This document shows, piece by piece, positions 39,019 to 39,913 of a stretch of 39,913 bases of DNA (position 1 is the first letter of the stretch; every line of letters starts with the position of its first letter). Made by a program: the position numbers and the translations under genes. The DNA is from Gemmatimonadota bacterium. GTDB lineage: Bacteria; Gemmatimonadota; Gemmatimonadetes; Gemmatimonadales; Gemmatimonadaceae. The notes under the pieces were generated by a model, which did no database searches, was not told the origin of the DNA, and saw only the letters and a list, made by a program, of their open reading frames with translations. Location: positions 1 through 39,913 of the forward strand of contig JAHFCU010000020.1 of assembly GCA_023249305.1 (NCBI GenBank). The letters run 5' to 3'.

Positions 39019-39561
39019 TCAGGGCTGGAGCTTCTTCTTCACCGCGTCGGCCACGCGTGACTCGAATAGCCCCTTCGAGGAGCAACGCGAATAATCCTGC
39101 CGAAACGCGATCGGCCGTGCCACGGCGTCAAACAAGGTGTGCAAGCTCGAACCGCCGGTCGGCGAAGCCTGCACCCGCACGATGACGTTCAGCAACACTT
39201 CGTACGAATCGGCATTCTGGCCGATCTGCGTCTGGCCGCAGTCGAGGTAGCGGCTGAGCGGCGTCGAGCCGAGTTGCACGCGCACTTTCATCTGTTCGAC
39301 GCCAATCGTGTGCGATGCAGGATCAATGAGCGAGACCTTGATCCCCAGCGAATCGAGAATCGCCGGCACCACCTGCCACACGCGATCCACCGGAGCGGTG
39401 AGAGTGGTCACGCTCGCTGTCGCCGACGAGGTGACGGTCAGCTTGCCGGGCATGCCGGCCACCGCGACCGTGCTCGAGGTCACGCCGGTCGAGACAGGCG
39501 ACTGCGTCGTCGATGCACAGGCAGCCGCACCTAGGACAAACCACAGCACAGGTTGACGCAT
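39019..39561 (-). CDS. Small lipoprotein, unknown function
   Basis: This 180-residue protein has a lipobox AAAC at about residues 12-15 after a short hydrophobic stretch, then a Ser/Thr/Val-rich linker and a compact alpha/beta region (TLTAPVDRVWQVVPAILDSLGI, HTIGVEQMKVRVQLGSTPLSRYLDCG, YEVLLNVIVRVQ) resembling a BamC- or DUF-type lipoprotein fold, though I cannot name a family. Two cysteines (YLDCG, SRCSSKG) could form a disulfide. GAGGG lies 6 nt before the ATG. It is the first gene of a two-gene unit with the 815-residue protein and is likely co-transcribed with it. Confidence 0.78.
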   Translation of the reverse strand: MRQPVLWFVLGAAACASTTQSPVSTGVTSSTVAVAGMPGKLTVTSSATASVTTLTAPVDRVWQVVPAILDSLGIKVSLIDPASHTIGVEQMKVRVQLGSTPLSRYLDCGQTQIGQNADSYEVLLNVIVRVQASPTGGSSLHTLFDAVARPIAFRQDYSRCSSKGLFESRVADAVKKKLQP

Positions 39562-39754
39562 CTAGAACCCTCGGGTTCGGGGAATCACCCGTGACACCGG
39601 CTCCACCGCCAGCGCTACGGAATCGACTCTCCAGAATCTACGCCCGCGGAAGTGACGCCGCTGTCCGCCTCTCGAACGTGCTTCATCCATGGGCCGCGAC
39701 GCGTGGTAGATTTCTGCGTCACCCCACCGCCCCCCGTCTCGTTCCGGAGACCCG

Positions 39755-39913
39755 GTGCCCTCTCGCATCGCACGTGTCGCGCTTACCGCCGGCTGCGTCT
39801 GCCTCGCTACTATTGCCGCTGGCTGTGGCCCACGCCCCACACCACCGTGGCACCAAGACGCCGGCTACCGCTGGCGCGATCTTGACATCTCCGGCGGCTC
39901 GCCTGGATTCACG
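39755..39913 (+). CDS. Start of a lipoprotein (3' partial), possibly of the FG-GAP/ASPIC type
   Basis: The frame is open from the GTG at 39755 to the window end (53 residues). GGAG lies 6 nt before the start. The leader MPSRIARVALTAGCVCLATI runs into a lipobox IAAGC, then Pro-rich GPRPTPPWH and DAGYRWRDL. The last piece resembles the mature start of CRTAC1/ASPIC-UnbV beta-propeller lipoproteins, but too little is visible to be sure. TAGATT at 39707-39712 is a possible -10. Confidence 0.65.
   Translation, partial: MPSRIARVALTAGCVCLATIAAGCGPRPTPPWHQDAGYRWRDLDISGGSPGFT

Noticed and set aside
39652..39885. A 77-codon plus-strand frame near the window end
   Set aside because: It overlaps, in another frame, the GTG-initiated lipoprotein at 39755, which has a ribosome site, signal peptide and lipobox.

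Overview
The window is high-GC, gene-dense bacterial chromosome. The protein families point to Gemmatimonadota (Gemmatimonadaceae-like): secreted proteins that join a carboxypeptidase-regulatory-like domain to a short TonB-plug-like tail without a barrel, many lipoproteins, and dispersed short tandem repeats. This is an inference from gene content, not a database match. I found no rRNA, tRNA, CRISPR array, insertion sequence or prophage. No gene-free stretch exceeds about 220 bp.

Layout. 1-3644 (+) is the end of a pyruvate dehydrogenase operon (E1 beta, E2, E3) closed by an intrinsic terminator. 3777-6383 (+) holds a phosphodiester-glycosidase-like lipoprotein and an M14 carboxypeptidase. 6428-8192 is a divergent pair of secreted or lipoprotein genes. 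8254-10112 (+) is lipB, which supplies the lipoyl group that E2 needs, overlapping a DUF900-type hydrolase. 10119-10910 (-) is the first of three barrel-less plug proteins. 11111-13195 (+) is a UvrD/PcrA-family helicase. 13220-17599 (-) is an envelope operon: an M30-like metalloprotease lipoprotein, a PorV/PorQ-like outer-membrane protein and a DUF2265-type zinc aminopeptidase. 17629-25076 (+) is a tight operon dnaE-accA-ricT-metG. 25066-28302 (-) holds an M23 endopeptidase and a TPM / nucleotidyltransferase / LemA operon.

28519-32386 (+) is the best candidate for an undescribed system. It has three translationally overlapping genes: an asparagine-synthetase-like ligase without the glutaminase cysteine, a radical SAM enzyme with extra C-terminal CxxC pairs, and a flavoprotein of the tryptophan-halogenase/FAD-monooxygenase type. 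The arrangement looks like a small tailoring pathway with no recognisable precursor gene. 32556-35191 (+) couples a second barrel-less plug protein to a TMTC-like TPR glycosyltransferase by a 4-nt overlap. 35289-36401 (-) is an orphan polytopic membrane protein with histidines in or near its membrane segments. 36569-39561 (-) pairs a lipoprotein with a four-domain carboxypeptidase-regulatory-like protein that ends in the third plug tail. 39755-39913 (+) is the start of another lipoprotein.

Beyond the genes, degenerate heptanucleotide arrays (consensus close to RTCTCCC or its complement) occur at five places, three of them in the pdh operon: against the E2 start, inside the E2 linker, and as an inverted pair between the E2 stop and the Lpd start. 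The ricT-like gene carries a clean in-frame 15-bp minisatellite. Several genes (dnaE, the helicase, lipB) seem to have a -10 box a few bases before the start codon, which suggests leaderless transcripts.
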